Below are positions 61,834 to 64,000 of a DNA stretch of 64,000 nt, one piece after another. A model generated the notes under the pieces. The model was not told the origin of the DNA and ran no database searches. It was given only the letters and a program-made list of their open reading frames with translations. The stretch lies in the NCBI GenBank assembly GCA_039986595.1, contig JBDWQJ010000007.1, forward strand, positions 1 through 64,000, written 5' to 3'. Source of the DNA: Lentilitoribacter sp039986595 (GTDB lineage: Bacteria; Pseudomonadota; Alphaproteobacteria; Rhizobiales; Rhizobiaceae). The position numbers were made by a program, and so were the translations under genes. The first letter of the stretch is position 1. Every line of letters begins with the position of its first letter.

Positions 61834-61859
61834 GTCAGCTCTCTAGCTATGCAGCTGAC
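61834..61859. terminator. Possible hairpin at convergent gene ends
   Basis: GTCAGCT (61834-61840) and AGCTGAC (61853-61859) form a 7-bp stem between the tonB stop and the end of the ATPase gene. There is no clear T tract on either side, so termination is uncertain. Confidence 0.35.
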
Positions 61860-62569
61860 TTAAACTGAATATCGCCATCGTGTAAAAAGCAGAGCTTATT
61901 GAAGCAAGATGTATCAACTGGATTGGGCAGGCGGAGATCCTCAAGAGATGGGAATTTCTCTGTTTTGAGCTCAAATCTTCGATCAATCTGAGAAACAAAG
62001 ATAAAAGCGGTTCCCGTCTTGTCCGCATATCGTTTGAGCATGAGAATTTGTGTGTCTAATGTTGAATTGTCCCGCTTTTGATCCAGTAGTTGTAAATAAT
62101 CAATAATGACGATCGAATTTCTGTGAGTAGGATTAATCCGGTTGATAATGTGTTCGGCACATATCTCATCAGATGTATCAATCTTCAAAGAATGGGCTGG
62201 TGTATTAAACTGTACACCCAGATTTGAAATGGCAGTTTTGATCTCATTTACATTGTAATCAAGGCTAAAAATATAACCCATTTTTCCAATAGTTTCACTT
62301 AATGTCGCGAGTTCTAGCGCGAGAAGAGTTTTACCGTGTCCCGGTCGCGCGGCAATTATTACCATATCACCTGGTAGAATTTTTGATAGGAGCTCTATTG
62401 CTGGCGTTGATTTTGAATAACATGAGGACAGATGCCCCCAACTTCTAAATCCTTCAGAAATAGCGATTTGATCAAGAGTTTCGTTGAGTTTTAACCCCTT
62501 GGATCTGGCATTGAGTTTAGCTTGGCGCTTAAGCTTGTAAATCGGTGATGATAGTTTCACTTTGAACAT
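61847..62569 (-). CDS. Short DnaB-helicase-like (RecA-fold) ATPase
   Basis: This protein of about 240 residues has a basic N-terminal helical region, then a RecA-type core: Walker A IIAARPGHGKTLLALELA, the DnaB-like IFSLDYNVNEIKTAI, Walker B IVIIDYLQLLDQKRDNSTL, and FVSQIDRRFELKTEKFPSLEDLRLP. It is much shorter than DnaB (about 470) and lacks the N-terminal domain. The start is uncertain: ATG 62569 has AAGAGG abutting it, a GTG at 62608 lies before an AAGGAGG at about 62594-62588. Role unknown; a regulatory or toxin-related ATPase is possible. Confidence 0.65.
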   Translation of the reverse strand: MFKVKLSSPIYKLKRQAKLNARSKGLKLNETLDQIAISEGFRSWGHLSSCYSKSTPAIELLSKILPGDMVIIAARPGHGKTLLALELATLSETIGKMGYIFSLDYNVNEIKTAISNLGVQFNTPAHSLKIDTSDEICAEHIINRINPTHRNSIVIIDYLQLLDQKRDNSTLDTQILMLKRYADKTGTAFIFVSQIDRRFELKTEKFPSLEDLRLPNPVDTSCFNKLCFLHDGDIQFKSAA

Positions 62570-62778
62570 CCTCTTATAAGCAATTTGCCGGTCCCTCCTT
62601 ACGTTCACGCTTAATCAGATTAGCTTCAAATTATCATCACTCTACATTTTAAATGCTGCCCCAGTGGAGGGAGGAGGCCCGAGCAAGGCCGAATCATAAT
62701 TTATCATTGTATATCTATTTCCTCAACTAAAGTTGGGTGGTTACGTCAAAGGTTTTGGAGCTAAAAATAGTGTTTATT

Positions 62779-63687
62779 TTAAGTTGGAGATGCAACTTGT
62801 CGCCTAACATGTTCTTTAAAATCAAGGAGCAGTTTTGTTTCAAGCTGGTCATTTAGAGTGATCATGTTCACCGTGTTGATTGGGCTAGGTAAATCTATTG
62901 GCATAGGCACTAAGCCGCTTGGCCTTTTGGTGTGAATGGCATAGCTCGGTAGAACAGTGAGAAAATCGGTGATACGTAGCGTCTCCAAAACTGCACCGGC
63001 GGCTTCGGTTTGAAACGCTAATCGTATTTGCTTAACACCCAAAAGCTTCAGGGCATTTTCCATGTCTGTGCGCAAAACACTTCGTTCAGAATGAGCGATC
63101 CATGTTGTGTCACTCAAATCTTGCACGGTAATGGCTTTTTTGCTCAATAATGGGTGGTCTTTGCGACCAACAATTTTATTCTGGTCATTAAATAAAGGTT
63201 CAATATTTAGGTCGGTGCCACTGACATTGGACATTTTCGCGGGGCCTAAAATGATATCAATTTTATTCTGAAAAAGCTGTTCTTGAAGCGCGGTATAATA
63301 ATCAGCAATTAAATCAATGCGGACCTCGGGGCGTTGTTCGATAAAACTGGCAATGGTTTCCGTCATCAATCGTTCACATAAAAAACGCGGTGCTCCGATT
63401 TTCAAAACGCCGGAAAACCCGCTTTTACCGAGATCAACAAATTCTAATGATCTTAGTCGTGCTGAGCGTATCACACGTCCCTGACTTGATAATTCATGAC
63501 CGATATCGGTTAAACGCAAGGGCCTTTTTGTGCGTTTAAAAACCGGCATGCCGATGCGCGCTTCTAACGTGGCAACCATACGACTGAGCGCTGGTTGCGA
63601 CATATTTAATTCATTTGCCGCTGCTTGGAAGGTCCCTTTGTCGACAATGACGGACAGCTGTTCGAGGTGACGAGGATCTAAGAACAT
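62779..63687 (-). CDS. LysR-family transcriptional regulator
   Basis: This 302-residue protein has an N-terminal HTH (RHLEQLSVIVDKGTFQAAANELNMSQPALSRMVATLEARIGMPVFKRTKRPLRLT) and a periplasmic-binding-like effector domain. It is divergent from the following TRAP-type binding protein gene, which it probably regulates in response to the transported compound. Confidence 0.92.
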   Translation of the reverse strand: MFLDPRHLEQLSVIVDKGTFQAAANELNMSQPALSRMVATLEARIGMPVFKRTKRPLRLTDIGHELSSQGRVIRSARLRSLEFVDLGKSGFSGVLKIGAPRFLCERLMTETIASFIEQRPEVRIDLIADYYTALQEQLFQNKIDIILGPAKMSNVSGTDLNIEPLFNDQNKIVGRKDHPLLSKKAITVQDLSDTTWIAHSERSVLRTDMENALKLLGVKQIRLAFQTEAAGAVLETLRITDFLTVLPSYAIHTKRPSGLVPMPIDLPSPINTVNMITLNDQLETKLLLDFKEHVRRQVASPT

Positions 63688-63802
63688 ATCATTTGCTTAT
63701 ATTAATTTATCGAAATATTATTGGACTGTTATGTTGCTGTAGTCAATACTTGACCTCAGATAGTCATTTCCATCTGGAAAGACATATGTTTGGGAGGACA
63801 TA

Positions 63803-64000
63803 ATGAAATACAATTCAACTTTATTGGGCTTAACAGCCGCTTTGGTCATGTCTACCGCGCCAAATATTGCGCAGGCGAAAACGCGATTGATCGTAAATTG
63901 TTTTTGGCCATCTCAACACTTTGTGTGTCAAAAGGTGTTGCCTGGCTGGTTGGAAGAAGTAGAGAAAGTAACGGAAGGCAGAGTGGTTGGTAACATTCCA
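63803..64000 (+). CDS. TRAP-type periplasmic substrate-binding protein, 5' part
   Basis: The first 66 residues of a longer protein are visible; the rest lies beyond the window. A signal peptide (STLLGLTAALVMSTAPNIAQA) is followed by RLIVNCFWPSQHFVCQKVLPGWLEEVEKVTEGRV, the opening of TRAP-transporter (DctP-type) binding proteins. GGGAGG lies before the ATG. It is divergent from the LysR gene at 62779. The ligand cannot be predicted. Confidence 0.78.
   Translation, partial: MKYNSTLLGLTAALVMSTAPNIAQAKTRLIVNCFWPSQHFVCQKVLPGWLEEVEKVTEGRVVGNIP

Overview
The window looks like a chromosomal segment of an A+T-leaning marine-type alphaproteobacterium, most likely Hyphomicrobiales/Rhizobiales-like. This is inferred from RirA-type TGA-N9-TCA iron boxes at a hmu haem-uptake locus, rhizobial-style HmuPSTUV/ExbBD/TonB gene content, TRAP-transporter and sulfopyruvate-decarboxylase genes, and the codon style. 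The species cannot be named from the sequence alone.

Layout. 1-3.5 kb: 3' end of a giant type I-secreted RTX/cadherin-like protein. 3.7-5.4 kb: small envelope genes (SH3-like exported protein, histidine phosphatase, DUF1499). 5.4-8.9 kb: pxpABC 5-oxoprolinase operon with an aminotransferase. 9.1-14 kb: a TPR-glycosyltransferase-like protein followed by a neuB-neuC-neuA nonulosonate (sialic-acid-like) set. 14-20 kb: housekeeping and single genes (DedA, SDR, AlkX/YcaQ-like glycosylase, Mrp/ApbC, DUF971, molybdenum-cofactor mobA-mobB). 20-23.3 kb: FMN hydroxyacid oxidase, sulfopyruvate decarboxylase comDE and a LysR regulator that appears to start at CTG. 23.3-25.4 kb: ECF sigma/anti-sigma pair and an exported TPR protein. 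25.4-29.5 kb: a catabolic cluster (GntR, isopropylmalate/tartrate-type dehydrogenase, Gfo/Idh/MocA, ABM, lactonase-like MBL) with a perfect palindromic operator. 29.5-30.4 kb: a lone ureD.

30.58-45.5 kb is an integrative mobilizable element inserted in tRNA-Arg(CCG). It has a 17-bp att core at both ends, a tyrosine integrase, and a ColE1-type mobilization module (mobC, MbeA-like relaxase, and MbeB- and MbeD-like genes nested inside the relaxase gene). Its cargo looks defensive: a DUF262/DUF1524 GmrSD-like protein, a small protein with a HEPN-type R-x4-H motif, an unknown beta-rich protein, a Ser/Thr kinase, a HigBA-type toxin-antitoxin pair, and an XRE/2-TM/type IIG restriction-modification operon. 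Part of this cargo (33.75-38.62 kb) is bracketed by 37-nt imperfect inverted repeats, suggesting a nested cassette. A truncated second integrase just outside the right end points to an older element at the same site.

46-52.4 kb: an HTTM/DCC fusion membrane protein, a CHASE2-PAS-GGDEF-EAL protein beside a FecR-domain protein with an Asn/Gly/Ser repeat tail, and a gene-poor stretch. 52.1-61.8 kb: a complete haem acquisition locus, with hmuP-hmuS-hmuT-hmuU-hmuV-monooxygenase on the minus strand diverging from hmuR-exbB-exbD-exbD-tonB across the two iron boxes. 61.8-64 kb: a short DnaB-like ATPase, a LysR regulator and the start of a TRAP-type periplasmic binding protein.
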